A stretch of DNA of 64,000 bases. Origin: Knufia peltigerae. Taxonomy: Eukaryota; Ascomycota; Eurotiomycetes; Chaetothyriales; Trichomeriaceae. The stretch is from NCBI GenBank assembly GCA_030247855.1, contig JAPDRN010000007.1, positions 496,001 through 560,000 on the forward strand, given 5' to 3'. Each line of letters starts with the position of its first letter. The stretch's first letter is position 1. The notes beneath the pieces are model-generated. The model did no database searches. It was not told the DNA's origin and was given only the letters and a program-made list of their open reading frames with translations. Below, piece by piece: positions 21,243 through 33,277 of the stretch. The position numbers were made by a program, and so were the translations under genes.

Positions 21243-23261
21243 ATGGCTTCTACGAAGATAGACCCGTCGAGTTTTGATCGCACCGATATTGTTCGTTATC
21301 AAGATGAACCAGACATGCTCCCCAGCGATATCATATTCCAGAGGCTGCACTATTCAGCGTGTCACCAAAACGGGTCGGCTGTGAAAGAAGAACACCTCGG
21401 ACTCGACGTCAGCTATGCACAACTCCTCTGCGACGTGATCCATCAGAAACAGAAATTGTTAAAGGCACTCAATGAACAGACACTACTGAAATTGAGCGCG
21501 GACGAAGAGGTGGCCTTCGTGATTATTGCTCGAGGTTATGATTTTGTCGTCGCATTGTTTGCCGTTCTTGCCGTTGGAGGAATAGCGGTCCCAACAAGTA
21601 CGTCTACATGAAACTTTCCGAGGGCTGCAAGAGAGTGTGTGGCTTGGTTAACAATCACATATAGGTCACCATGTGACTTTGGACGAAGTTCGCCACATCG
21701 CCAGGACCTGCAGAGCTCATGGGGTCGTACACTCCCGAGGTTTCGAACAGTTGACTGCAACGATCGATGACGGGACAATGTTCCATGGCCTCGCACATGT
21801 CCCCATTGAGCGGATGATTCCAACGAGGACGCTTGAAGTCCTTCGTACGGTCAGATTCTTCGCCGGAAGGTCAAGGGATCCTAACAAGCCAGCCGTCATC
21901 ATCTTCACCTCGGGGACCACGGGGAAACCCAAGGGAGCAGCGCTACGACGCCATAGCGTGCTTTCGATATCTTTGGCGCAGGTGTGGAAGAATGACATCA
22001 ACGGCCACTTCGTGGCACTACAGCTCCTTCCGACGCACCACGCCACGGGTCTCTTGGTGAACACATTTCCCACGCTCATTGGGGGTGGGTGCGTGGAATT
22101 CACCAGACCCAAATTCGATGCTGCCATCACCTGGGAACGGATCCGGCGTCGAGGGATCAAGTCTCTGTCTGCCGTACCGACAATCTATGTCCGTCTCCTC
22201 CAGCACTGGGGACAAGAACTCGAGAAGAGCGACAGTCGAGAAGAGTACCGGGCGGGGATGTGCGCTGTGGAACAGTTTCATTGCGGCTCAGCAGCCCTTC
22301 CAAGACATATCTCCAGCAAATGGAGCGAGGCCTTCCCAGGCACCAGGATCATCGAAAGATACGGTGGGACCGAGTTTGGAAATCCCTTTGGCAACCAGAG
22401 AGGAGGTCAACTGGTACCGGTAAATGATAATGATCGTCCTAGCAAGTTTGAGTAATTCGACCTGCTGACTTGTGTGATCAACTTCAGGGGTCGGTGGGTG
22501 CCCAGAACCCAGGAGTAGAGTCATACCTCGAAAACGGCCACGAAGGAGAAATTCACGTGAGATCTCCCACAATGTTCTCAAAGTATGTATGCCCTTTCCA
22601 GGATAGAAGATTCCTTCCCCGTGGCACGAAGTCCTGACCCATGTCATCAGATATGTTTACGATATCGAGGGGACGCGAGCATCGCTCACGCCTGAAGGCT
22701 TTTTCAAGACAGGTGATGTCGCAGAGAAGATTGACGGGCACTTTTTCATCAAGGGTCGGAAGTCCGTCGACAGTACGTAGCCCTTTTTCGTCAGTTGTAC
22801 AAGAAAGGTACAAACTGTTCTGACCGATGACAGTCCTCAAGACCGGTGGCTACAAAGTTTCAGCGTTGGATATCGAACGAGAGATCCTACAACATCCAAA
22901 GGTCGCCGAAGCCATTGTTGTGGGACTTGATGATGCGGAGTTTGGTCAACGTATTGCTGCCGCCGTGGTTCTTCATGAGGTGAGTACTCTCTGGAGGTAC
23001 GAGTACGAGAGCCAACCAGACCGCTGACCTTGTTTCGTTTCGAAAATCAATCAGCTCTATAAGTCGCTGTCGTTGCAGGAATTAAGGGACGACCTTCGTC
23101 CAAAGCTGTCACGCTATAAATTGCCGACTGTGTTACGTGTCGTGCCTGATCTCAAGAAGACGGCTTCCCTCAAAATCCCCAAGGCTCTTATCAAGAAGGA
23201 ACTATTCGAGACAGGTCACCCTGATGTACAGAGATGGGAAAACCCGAGCGCCAAGCTATAA
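21243..23261 (+). CDS. Peroxisomal acyl-CoA synthetase (AMP-forming; ACSF3/malonyl-CoA-ligase-like)
   Basis: Six exons: 21243-21597, 21665-22419, 22488-22582, 22651-22772, 22834-22979 and 23055-23261 give 559 residues with frames closing. Adenylate-forming motifs appear in order: A3 FTSGTTGKPKGAAL (about 199-212), A5 ERYGGTEFGNP, A7 GFFKTGD, A8 KGRKSVDILKTGGYKVSALDIE-like block, and the terminal KTASLKIPK around the A10 lysine (the usual Gly before Lys is Leu here). The enzyme should load a carboxylic acid onto CoA with ATP. The last residues are SAKL, a canonical PTS1, so it probably acts in peroxisomes. It shares a promoter with the dienoyl-CoA reductase and converges on a Zn2Cys6 regulator. 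The substrate (fatty, dicarboxylic or aromatic acid) cannot be told from sequence. Confidence 0.87.
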
Positions 23262-23444
23262 AGTAGATCCAGGTTGCTTGTTTGTTGGACCAGGTAATAG
23301 CGTAGAAATTCCCGGGAATGGAACAGCAAGCTTTTACCAGCTCTTCCGAGCCCTGCTTACTTTCTTGGAATATGCCAAAGAACAGGCCGGATCTGAATTC
23401 TCTGCTTTCGATTCCCTTCCGATCCTTTTCTCTTACTTTGTGGT

Positions 23445-25711
23445 TCAACCCCCAAGGTCTGGAAATGATTCATCGGCAAACAGCCAGCTCCCAAGAGTAT
23501 CTGAAAAGTCTAGAGATGGGTCATTCCAGAAATTGTCCTCGGGCCACTGGGACCCTAGGTCGTCTGATAACCCGGTGGAAATTTCCTGCGCAGGAAGCGC
23601 TTCCCACGACGACGATGATGGTGATCCTTGGAAGGCGTAATCGAGCATTTCCAGACGTGCGCAAGTTTCTGTAGAAAATTCATTTTCCGTTACACTCGCC
23701 AGCTCTGCGACTTCGTCAGCCGCTCTTCTTGTCGTCGTGGCCCTGTCGTCTCGTATATACGTCCAAAGCCGACAAGCTTTGGTGTCAAAGTCTTTGAAAA
23801 GGAGTCGATCCTCAACATCAGTGAGTGTCGGCGTCTCCTCTCCAGCTGCACAAGTACATGGTTCTTTGGCTCTCAGCGCTCGCAAAGTTGTCACTCTGCT
23901 TGCCGCCGACGGCCACTTCGTTGAGAGAGCCGTCAGTGCATCTTCGAAAATCTGCAAGTCTAGTTCGATGGCTGGCCGTAGTCTCTTGTATTTCCGTGCG
24001 GCTACTTGGGGTATGGCAGCCGCCAGCGTGTAAAACGTGAACATTGCCGGGAGGCGGGCGGCTTCATCTCTTGCCAGAAATCCTTCCAGTAGAGTGGCCA
24101 GGAATGAAGACGCTCGCAGCGCCACCGGCGACACGGAACCGACAGGCCTGGGCTCCGCTTTGGACAGGAGAGTAACTGTGGCAAGGTAGATGGCGAATAC
24201 CTGCCTCAAGATAAAATTGTCCGCTGTCTCTCGGAACTGCGCCGTTGCATCAAAATAACGTAAATGCGGAGGCAGATCCTTCAGCCACGAGAGCAGTCGA
24301 TGTTTGACATCGGCTCCGAGGCGTGCAAGCTGCTTCCGTCCCTGTTGATAGCCCTCACAGAGATCACCGATGATCAAACAAAGTCTGACGTAGACGACGA
24401 AAGTCGCGGCGTGTTTGTCACCCGGTTCAAAGTCTTCGATCGAAATACACGGTCGGTTGGAATATCTTAGATCGAAGATGCGAGGTCTCCCATGTCCGCA
24501 TGCAACCAGACAGTCTCTTGCCTAGATCAGGCGCACGTCACGCATGTCAGTCTTTAAGTAGTCTGCAACAAAAGTGTATAAAAGGGAGGTGATCATGACA
24601 GAAGGGTTCGAAGAAAACGCACCACCAACGTCCACCATAGCTTTCGCTTATACGACGACTGCAGTTCACCCACGACCTCCCGATGCAGGCCAACCTGATA
24701 CACAATATTTGACGCGAAATGAAGCCAGTATCGACTCGAGTCGTGCGTGACCGCCCACGGGCTTGCCTGGTTATACCAGCCAAGAAGGCACGCCGCGACA
24801 ATATTGATGATGGGATTCTTCTCATATTGGTCATGAACCATGGCCTTGGCCGACAAATAGTACTCCTTGCAAAGGGCAGGCGAAAAAGTGGCCGATGTGC
24901 GCCCACCGGAGAGGAAGACGGACTTTAACAATATCGTCGGCACAGTGTAGCCCTCTCGAGGCATCAACCAACGTTGGGGCACAATAGGCATCAACGGATG
25001 GACATAGTTGAGCCAGTTTTCCATCAATGTCGAGGTCCATACCCGTGAAGGCATATCAGATACCTTGTAAAGAAGCCTTGGGCCAGTGAGGGTGTCGGTT
25101 CTAATTAAAGGGTCGCCCAAGTGACCTCCTTCGAGGACTGTAGGTTCAGTTGAATCCTGGGACTCGCAGAAAACTTCTCTTGGATAGTACTGGGCATAAT
25201 TTACCGTTGCAGTGGCGCAGGGAGGTTCATCGGGAGTCACGGCCTGACTCGTCTGCCTGAGAGTAGGCATAGAAGTTGTCGAGTCCACCGTCTGAGCCCG
25301 CGACGGTGGTCGATTCTCACTTGCTTCCGGGGAAGAGAAGTGCATTGTCAATGGCATTCGCGCTTGTTGCTTCCTCCGTGATGTGATGGGTTCCGATTGG
25401 ATTGTCTCGTCATGCTTACGTTTCCGCGTACGTGGACTGAGAAGGGCATACTTTGATCAGTTTCATTGTATAAACTGAAGCGTTGTGCTTTTTTTTCCCT
25501 TTTGGGGCCTTACATGCACGGACTCCCATGGAGGAGACAGTTGGAGCAAGATACTTGCATAGCAGGATCAAGATTACACCTGATCTATGGTACATATACT
25601 GATTAGTTTTATGATGCCTGGGAAAAAATCTTCTGGAATTCTGACCTTCTTCTGATGACATGATGTGCAGGCGCGTGCATATCCTGTCTCTTTTTTGTGT
25701 TTGTTCTGCAT
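23445..25711 (-). CDS. Zn2Cys6 transcription factor with fungal_trans domain
   Basis: Four exons, 25711-25646, 25584-25514, 25436-24623 and 24521-23445, give 675 residues. The zinc cluster spans the first intron: C15-x2-C18-x6-C25-x9-C35-x2-C38-x6-C45, followed by a basic IPRTRKRKH linker. The middle homology region shows NYVHPLMPIVPQRW, ACLLGWYN, HREVVGEL..YKRKLWW and ARDCLVACGHGRPR, as in fungal_trans (PF04082) regulators. The C-terminus is acidic and Trp-rich (LGSQWPEDNFWNDPSLDF), a likely activation domain. Its stop lies 183 bp from that of the convergent acyl-CoA ligase, which makes it a candidate local regulator of the peroxisomal genes. That link is by position only. Confidence 0.87.
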
Positions 25712-26714
25712 TCTGTAGATGTAGAAGTCTGGACATGTATTGTCGATGGCAATATCTCCAGGGACAGACTTGCCCGGGTTGATGTTCTACGGGCTTTTGA
25801 TATCCGGGGAGGATCTCGCTAGCCCTATAGATTCACGAGTCCGGGGAATGGCTCTGGAGGGAAGCGGTTGTCTGGTAGATTGCCCAACAGACTCACTGTA
25901 ACAGCGTTAGATGGTAACGATGCGTTGACCATTGGACCGAGTCCGGGATGGTGCAATGGTGAGTGGAAGAGAGTGTTAAGAACCGCCGAACAAGTCCTCA
26001 AAAACGCCGCGGAGATTTTGGTCGTTTTCCTTCCTAATTTGGGCATTTATGGCGGATCGCCGAGAATCGACTCGATCTATGCGTTTTCATTCTAACCTAG
26101 AAAGACAGAATCGAGATTCAAAGACAGACGGATGTCCGACATGACAAAAGTGCAAAGTCCATCAAAGCATCCATGTTTATCATTCTACAGAGGTAGAGCA
26201 TCATGATACCTCCTGTAAGGCTGGTGAGCCTCGGTACAATTACTTCCCCACCACCAACGGAAACAAAAGGTGAAGAGCTCGATGGAAAGTCAGATGCAGC
26301 AGATCCGGTTCCCCTTCTTTCTTCTTGCCAATGTACAATGGTGCTGCAATGCCATCACCGTTACTAAGACTTTACTCCGAAACTGTTCGAATCAAGGCCT
26401 TTGACAATGGAACGAAATGAAGCACGATGGCCTCGGTCGACCTCACATCGGGCTTCCCCCCTCCTCTCGAAATCCGTCCGACCTTGGTTCTTGTTTCGTT
26501 GATGCAACCACGCCATAGTCCAGCTTCCGAATACCGATCGGAGTGATGCTTGAATGGGGCCAAAGACATGCATCTTCGAAATTTGTGCTCGATGAACGTT
26601 CGGTGGGCGCGATCGTCTCGTAGCGACTATTCTGCCCGATGTGCTATAAATTCCTTCTCATCCCAATACTCTCATTGCCTTGCGTCGCGAATTCAGGCAA
26701 GTCACAAAACTATA
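25712..26714. other. Divergent intergenic region between regulator and FAD monooxygenase
   Basis: No gene recognised in 1 kb. CCTCGG words lie at 26229-26234 and 26431-26436, upstream of the monooxygenase. Short frames present have no family features. Confidence 0.45.
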
Positions 26715-28174
26715 ATGGCGGCTGAGGCTCACAAAATCGTTCGATCGCCCTCAACAGGCATCGATGTCGTAGTCGTTGGCGCTGGAATCGGCGGGCTATT
26801 CTCAGCTGTCGAACTATATCGACAAGGACACACTGTGAGGGTGTTGGAATCTAAGCCGGAATTGACCACCATCGGTGAGCATCGGAGCACACATACGTAT
26901 ACCTCAAAGGACACATCTCGTTGACAAACTTTTGTCTAGGTGACTTTATCGGCATAGGACAGTCAGCCACTCGTCAATTCTCCAAATGGCCAGGGATGCA
27001 GGCTGCCTTCACATCTGAGCGCTACGAAGCGATGATGTCCTTCCTCAAATACGACGGCGAGGTCCTGATCAAACCCTCGCTTACCTTGGAGCGGGTACCG
27101 CATGCGATTCATAGGGCCAAACTTCTTCGATTGTTGTATGACTATGCCACTGCTCTTGGAATCAGCGTCACTCTCGGTCAGTCGGTCTCGGAGTATTTCG
27201 AGAAGCCTGACGGGCTTGGTGCGGGAGTCGTCACTACGAAAGGAGAGCGATTCGAGGCCGATCTTGTCGTCGCCGCGGACGGCGTGGGCACCCAATCGTG
27301 GAAGCTCATCCAGGGATCCCAGACACAGGCTAGGAGCAGTGGATTCGCGATCTATCGAACTGCATTTCCTACGAAAGTGGCACACCAGGACCCTTTGGTG
27401 GCTGAACAGTTCCCAGTGCTTGAGGGCGTTGACGATTGCAGAATGTGGCTGGCCCCGAAAGGTCACGGAGTCACTCTCGTTTCAAAGGACATCACGACGT
27501 GGCTCTTGACTCACAAGGATTCCTCGACAGCGGCCGAGTCGTGGTCGAAACGGGTCTCGGCGCCAGATGTTCTTCGCGAGGTCGCCGCGTCAGGGATCAA
27601 ATGGGACCCAGGTTTTATGCGTTTGATTGCACAGTCGCCTGAGAACAGTGTGGTGGACTGGAAGTTACTGTGGAGAGATCCGGTATCGAACTGGGTCTCC
27701 GAGCAAGGCCGAGTTGTCCAGCTCGGGGACGCTGCACATGTGTTCTTGCCCACATCGACCAATGGTGGGACCCAAGCTTGTGAGGACGGCATATCTCTTG
27801 CAGCGTGCCTTGCTTTGGCCGGGAAGAACAACATCGCATTGGCAACGAGAGTGCACAACGCTCTACGTGCGGATCGGGTCTCGTGCTGTCAAAGAGGCGG
27901 GTTTCGCAACAGGGAGAAGTGGCATCACACCGATTTCGAAAAGGCGAGGGAACATCCCGAGGACATTGGGGAGATGATTGGACGTTGGGTGCAAGAACAT
28001 GAGGCAGAGCAGTACGTCTTTGACAACTGGTCGAAATGTGTCAACGCCGTCGTCACGGGGAAGAAGTTTGAGAACACGAATATTCCTCCGGGATACAGAT
28101 GCAGACCTTGGACTGTTGATGAGTTGGCTGCACAGGGACCTGGTATCGCTCAGGACGAAGGCGACTGGTCATGA
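26715..28174 (+). CDS. FAD-dependent aromatic monooxygenase (salicylate-hydroxylase-like)
   Basis: Two exons, 26715-26874 and 26940-28174, give 464 residues. The FAD-binding motifs are in order: the Rossmann GAGIGGLFSAVELYRQGH with acidic strand end VLESKPEL, the DG motif VVAADGVGTQSWK, and the GD motif LGDAAHVFLPTSTNGGTQ followed by CEDGISLAACL. The late element NREKWHHTDFEK is typical of fungal group A hydroxylases. Such enzymes add one oxygen to an aromatic or cyclic acid using NAD(P)H and O2. No PTS1 is present (it ends GDWS), so a cytosolic step before CoA activation is likely if it belongs to the same pathway as the neighbouring genes. The true substrate is unknown. Confidence 0.83.
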
Positions 28175-28252
28175 TAATGTGTGAAAGCTGAGTGAGGATG
28201 CCAATGAACTTCAACCACGCAAAAGGCTCGATCTCCTCAACTATGTCGGGTA

Positions 28253-29173
28253 TATTGTGCTTTGCAAAATTCCGTAATAGTTTTTGCAACACTCGACACT
28301 TCGAACCGACCAAATGTGACAACATAGGATCCTGTGACAAAAACCCTTCGATTTCATAAAACTTAGGTCTACTTATAATTCGACTCTCTGTTCATCTGTA
28401 TTGGCATTACTAGTTATGAGGTGTAGTCGGTGTTTAACAATAAGAGAATATCAACACTCGATCAAATCTAAAACCGTCTAATGTGATAACTTGAGATCCT
28501 GTAATAATACCCCATTCATTCCATGATGTCTCTGCCAATAGATCAACTCAGATTGCAATTATCTATTTATCTATGTTGAGAATACTAGTTACAGAGATGT
28601 AATCAGTGTGTAATCATAAGAAAAGATCAACTATACTACAAAAGAAGAGCAATAGTTATACTTCGCCATCGCACTGCATATTCAACGCTTATAAGATAAC
28701 AATGTTTTTTGGATTTGTATAAAGAAGAGTCTCTATGTTCCCTACTGGTTTTAACCATACAATCCAATTTGTAGTTTTGCTGAAAAGACACACACAAAAC
28801 TACATTCATTACTCTATTCATTCCATGTTTTTAATGTTGAGTATACTAAGATCTACCTTTGTAAACAGAATTAAGTCTTAAATATTGTTATTTTTCGTAG
28901 TGATAGAGAACAATACAGTCTTATAAGTAGCCAAATATCTTCAATTAACGTCTATTGCTTCATTAGAGATCAAAAAATCTGCATCTATGCAAGCGTTAAA
29001 CGTGGAGTGCGGTAATAAAATATAACGGTTACTCTTTTTTTGTAGTATAGTTGATATTTCTTTATGGTATGAAAGGGTTGTTGTTGCAGGATCTCAAGTT
29101 GTCACATTTGGTCTGTTCGAAGTGTTGATTATTGCAAAAAATAATACTTGTGCGGGATTTTGCAAGCACAATA
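28253..29173. mobile_element. ~0.9 kb transposon remnant with long degenerate terminal inverted repeats
   Basis: The left end (28255-28360, starting TTGTGCTTTGCAAAAT) and the right end (29055-29171, ending ATTTTGCAAGCACAA) are imperfect reverse complements over roughly 110 bp, sharing blocks such as ACCAAATGTGACAAC. Each end is flanked by TA, as expected for Tc1/mariner-type or MITE insertion. Inside the left arm a second head-to-tail copy of about 170 bp occurs (28452-28620), differing mainly by C-to-T and G-to-A changes. A further inverted match joins 28614-28650 with 29030-29068. The interior is very AT-rich and codes for nothing recognisable. The pattern is that of a non-autonomous element hit by repeat-induced point mutation. 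Confidence 0.65.
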
Positions 29174-29486
29174 GTCTCACCTGGGCCAGCGTGAGGCACA
29201 ATCTTTTCGGTGTGGATCCGGGCGTCGGGATAAGGCCTCATACTAGGGGGAGGGGGGGGGGAGGCCGACTTGATCTCTAAAACCCGATAGGTGAGGCGGA
29301 TAGTAAGTAGACAGGAACTTCCAACAGCATTCGCTCTTTCACTCTCCAGACGTAGGGATTATCTCGAAGGTCTAACTCACAGATTTTGAATGACTTTGAA
29401 GTACAATGAACTCATCCTCAGAACACGGTCGCTTTATTCCTAGATTCTCGACTAATAATTGAAACAATGTTTGACCGGGGTTCAAG
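29174..29486. other. Short promoter of the C2H2/Zn2Cys6 regulator
   Basis: No gene. A G-rich tract (about 29246-29262) lies 230 bp before the start codon. The repeat remnant ends just upstream, so it may have displaced older promoter sequence. Confidence 0.4.
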
Positions 29487-32135
29487 ATGGAGAACCCGAA
29501 ACAATCAAAGCAGATGGGTGGCCACGACACCCTTTTTGACAGCAGCACACCAGCACCTTTCAAATGCCGTTACTGTCACCATCGGTTCAAACGCAGTGAT
29601 CACTTGAAACGACATCTCAATCTACATACCAATCGATCCAGATATCGGTGCCCGTGTGGCCAGATATTCGTCAGGCCCGAAGTTCTAGGTCGACATCTTC
29701 GATCATGTCCGCCGGCACAGAGTCGACGGGGACATGATGTTTCGGCGGGTACGAGGATGAAAAAGGCATGCGACAGATGCGCATCCATGAAGTTGAAATG
29801 TGATTCTCAACAACCGTGTGCGAGGTGTCGTGCCAAATTTGTCGAGTGCAGATACACCCGAGGAGGCTATACCGATCGATACGAGGCGTATCGTGTGAAA
29901 CACGACGATGAAAACCATTGTCTCGTCCATGCTGATCGGCCAGAATGGACCACGACATCAGCATCAGGACCGCCTGACGTCGAAAAGGGACTTCAACAAA
30001 CGGAGGGACATTCTGATGACCCGCCACACTATCCCCGGTCTACTTCTGTGGTCTTGTCGGACTCACCACAAGTCCCTGACATGTCCAATGGCTTCTCAAA
30101 TGACCTCTTCCCAACCGACCACTATGGTTTGGTACCATCTTCCTCCACCTTACCCGGACTTGACTTTGGGATGGGAAATGATAACCTCCTCTCACCAACC
30201 CAGGACGCTTCTTCATGGTTCTTTGCACCTTTTTTGGATCTGGATCAAACTGACTTTTTCGGTTTTACACAAGGCAAGCTCATTCACTCACGTACCTGTG
30301 CGCTAACTGGGTGTAATTTGAAGATGTCCACTGACGGATCGAACAGACCAACCTCCGACCGTTGACATTATCTCGGCATCGACAGAGTCCCACAATCACA
30401 AACGAGGGTTCTCGTTGGGACAATCCGACCCTGTCGAAGCCCAATGTACCCTCGTCAGAGATTTACTACAGAAATGTGGTCCAAAGTACCTTGAAAGTGC
30501 GGCGGCCTTGTCGACACGCGAAACATTTGTGCAAAGCCACAAACTTTACGGAGCTCATTTCCAGTACCATTATCCTCTCATACACGTCCCGACACACAGC
30601 CTCGCAGATTGTCCACCGGTGCTTCTCTCGGCGATGGTTCTTACCGGCGCTCTTTATTCCAAGGCCACTGTTCCCGCCTCACATATCTCGGGAATGGTCC
30701 AGAGACTTCTTTTGGTCATGTTCAACGATCCCGTGCGTTAATCTCGATCCTGTGGGCAAGGCATTTAATGTATCATTTTAACTGACATGCACAACGTTAA
30801 GGCCGAAATGAGTCTGAACCAACCAGATATACCGACTGTGCAAGCATGTCTGATACTGTGCATGCTACTCGCACTTTCTCGTGACTCCGTGGCAAACCAG
30901 TCATGGTCGTTACTCTTCCCTCGGGTCCATTCAGTAGGTGGTTTTCGTTGAGGCTGAACCCCCAAAGAGATCCCCGCGTGGTAACAATTCGCAGATGGCA
31001 GAGAGACTGGGGGCTTTCAGAATAGAGGAAGATCCAGTCGACTACGACACTTTGACATTGGAGACCTTTGATTGGGTCTCCTGGGTTCGACAAGAGTCTC
31101 TACGGAGGTAGTTTCAAGCTTTTTGATCCATGACCAAGGATGATGACACGGGCTTGCTAACGCCTTCCTTGGTTTCAGAATTGCATGTCAACTCTTCTGT
31201 CATGATGTAGGAGGAGGCATCATGATACGTCGAGGGCCTTCGCTGCCTCCTCTTTCCGTCCATGTGATGTTGCCTAGCTACGAAAGCGCATGGGAGGCAG
31301 AGACCCCTGCGGAATGTCTTCGTCAGTTACAGACCCGTCCTTCGCAGGTCACGATATCGACTGCGCTCAGGCGTCTAATAGAGAGACCTTTGAGGAGAGG
31401 CTCTCATTCACGATCCGATTTTGAAGTCTCGGGGTATGGAATGTTTGTGTTGGTCCACGGTAAGGATTCCCCGAAAAAGCTGCATCCCGCTACTCTAGGG
31501 TGCCGTCTACTGTCATATTGACTGCGCATTGAACAGGACTCCATGGCGTCGTCTTTCAGCTCACTCGAGAAGAACTAGCGCCTTTTCTTGTGTCTGGTCA
31601 GTCTGTCACAGCTCTGGAGTTTGGCTGTTGTTCCACCACAGAGGAGGCAGCACAGGGCATGATGGAAGATCTAAACAACCATTTCTCACGCAGCACGGTG
31701 GAAGGAGTAGTCGATAAGATTTTCAACGCTGGGGTTGTGGCACCCAACAAAGCGCTCCAAAACCTCAACTTGGCACTCGATGCTTGGAGGGAAGCGTGGG
31801 ACAAGAGAAAATTTTGTGATCGGTTCAGCGACAATCGAAGCTTCTCCGCTTCCCCCATGCCTTATTGGTGTCTGGCGAAGTTGTTTGTGGCCCTCCATCT
31901 CCTTGGCATGGTATGTCCGAGACCAGAAAGTCTACAGATATGGAGCAGTCCCGTTGGCTATCCTGAAGGTTCAATCCTGATCCAGGACAAGATTACGTCC
32001 TGGCTTCAAGAGTTCAGGTGTGAGGAGGAGCACAGAGAGACGACGAGTGTCACGGGTAACGAAGCGTCTGGCAATAATGGTGATGGTGCCTCTGCGGTGG
32101 AAAGCCGCGTCGTCACAATCATGAAACCACTTTGA
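29487..32135 (+). CDS. Transcription factor with two C2H2 fingers and a Zn2Cys6 cluster, fungal_trans type
   Basis: Six exons, 29487-30273, 30347-30732, 30802-30933, 30995-31107, 31179-31459 and 31537-32135, give 765 residues with closed frames. Finger 1 uses C27, C30, H43 and H47; finger 2 uses C55, C57, H70 and C74. The zinc cluster has C95, C98, C105, C111, C114 and C121. The middle region then shows YHYPLIHVPTHSLAD, LLSAMVLTGALYSKA and MAERLGAFR..WVSWVRQESLRRIA, as in C2H2/fungal_trans hybrids. The first intron probably uses a GC donor (CAAG|GCAAGC); a GT donor 17 bases downstream would also keep frame. It sits between the monooxygenase and the hydrolase and could control either. Function is otherwise unknown. 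Confidence 0.82.
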
Positions 32136-32307
32136 TCTCTCAAGTCAGGTCCCAGTTCAAGACAGCTCTTAAGAGATATCAATACATCGTTGGATTTTTG
32201 CAGTTCTGCGATTAACAGACGTTTATTATTTCCTGCTTTGGCAAGGGCGCAATATAACACGACTTCCAACAACTGTCAAAAGGTCAACACCTACCAACAT
32301 TTCAGTT

Positions 32308-33277
32308 TCAAGACCTTAGAAACTCGAGCAAGTCCTGGTTGACTTGACCGGCACAAATGTTTGGCAACGCGTGCGGCGCCCCAGGGTACACCTTGAGGGT
32401 TCCCTTGGGCAACAACTTGACGGTGTTGTGAGCCGATGCCCCGATCGGGACCACCTGGTCATCATCACCATGAAGAACCAGGACGGGGATATTGGCCTTT
32501 TTGAGGTCCTCGCGAAAGTCCGTCTCGGAAAAGACCTTGATGGATTCGTACGCGGCCTTGAAACTGGCCACCATGCCTTGCTGCCACCAACTCCAGATCA
32601 AGCCTTGACTGGTTTCCGCGTTGGGACGGTTGAAGCCGAAAAAGGGACCCGACGGGACGTCCAGGAAGAATTGAGCTCGGTCTTTCGTCATGGCTTCCCG
32701 GAAACCGTCAAAGACCTCCTTGGGCAGTCCTTCTGGGTTGGTGTCCGTCTTGATCATGATGGGTGGAACCGCGCTGACCAGGACTGCCTTTGATACTCGA
32801 CTCGTGCCGTGTCGACCGATCTGTGACGCCGGGAATGTATTAGTAGTGATTCCTTTTTTTAACTTCCATGCTGCATTCATGTTCTGTGAGAGCAGATGGG
32901 TAGAAAAATGGAGGGGGGGACCCCGAGAGAGGGTGAGCAAGAGATAGTCAATAACTTACAAAACGAGCAACTTCACCACCACCGGTCGAATGTCCCACCA
33001 TCACCATGTCCTTGAGGTCCAGGTGTTCAACGAGGGTCAACAGGTCATCACTCCAGGTGTCCATGTCGTGTCCGTCCCAAGCTGGACTGGAACGTCCGTG
33101 ACCCCGACGGTCATGGGCGACGACCCTACAGCCGTGGTTGGCCAGGAAGAACATTTGGTTCTCCCAATTGTCCGAATTCAGAGGCCATCCGTGCGAGAAC
33201 AAGACCACGGGGCCCTTTTTGTCACCCCAATCCTTGTAGTAAATCTCGGTACCATCCTTTGTGGTGACGTATGGCAT
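32308..33277 (-). CDS. Alpha/beta hydrolase, cofactor-free chloroperoxidase/esterase type
   Basis: Two exons, 33277-32960 and 32820-32308, give 276 residues, the usual length for non-haem chloroperoxidases. Features: an N-terminal KDGTEIYYKDWG, the oxyanion HGWPL, RRGHGRS, nucleophile elbow GHSTGGGE, the Asp loop VLHGDDDQVVP, and the His in GAPHAL. In this family the catalytic triad hydrolyses esters; peroxidase activity is a side reaction with organic acids. No signal peptide is present, so it is intracellular. It ends 172 bp from the stop of the convergent regulator. Close bacterial-type sequence without much divergence suggests the family entered fungi by transfer long ago, which is a general property of the group and not shown here. 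Confidence 0.88.

Noticed and set aside
26386..26396. GTTCGAATC, resembling a tRNA B box
   Set aside because: No A box at the right distance and no cloverleaf could be drawn.
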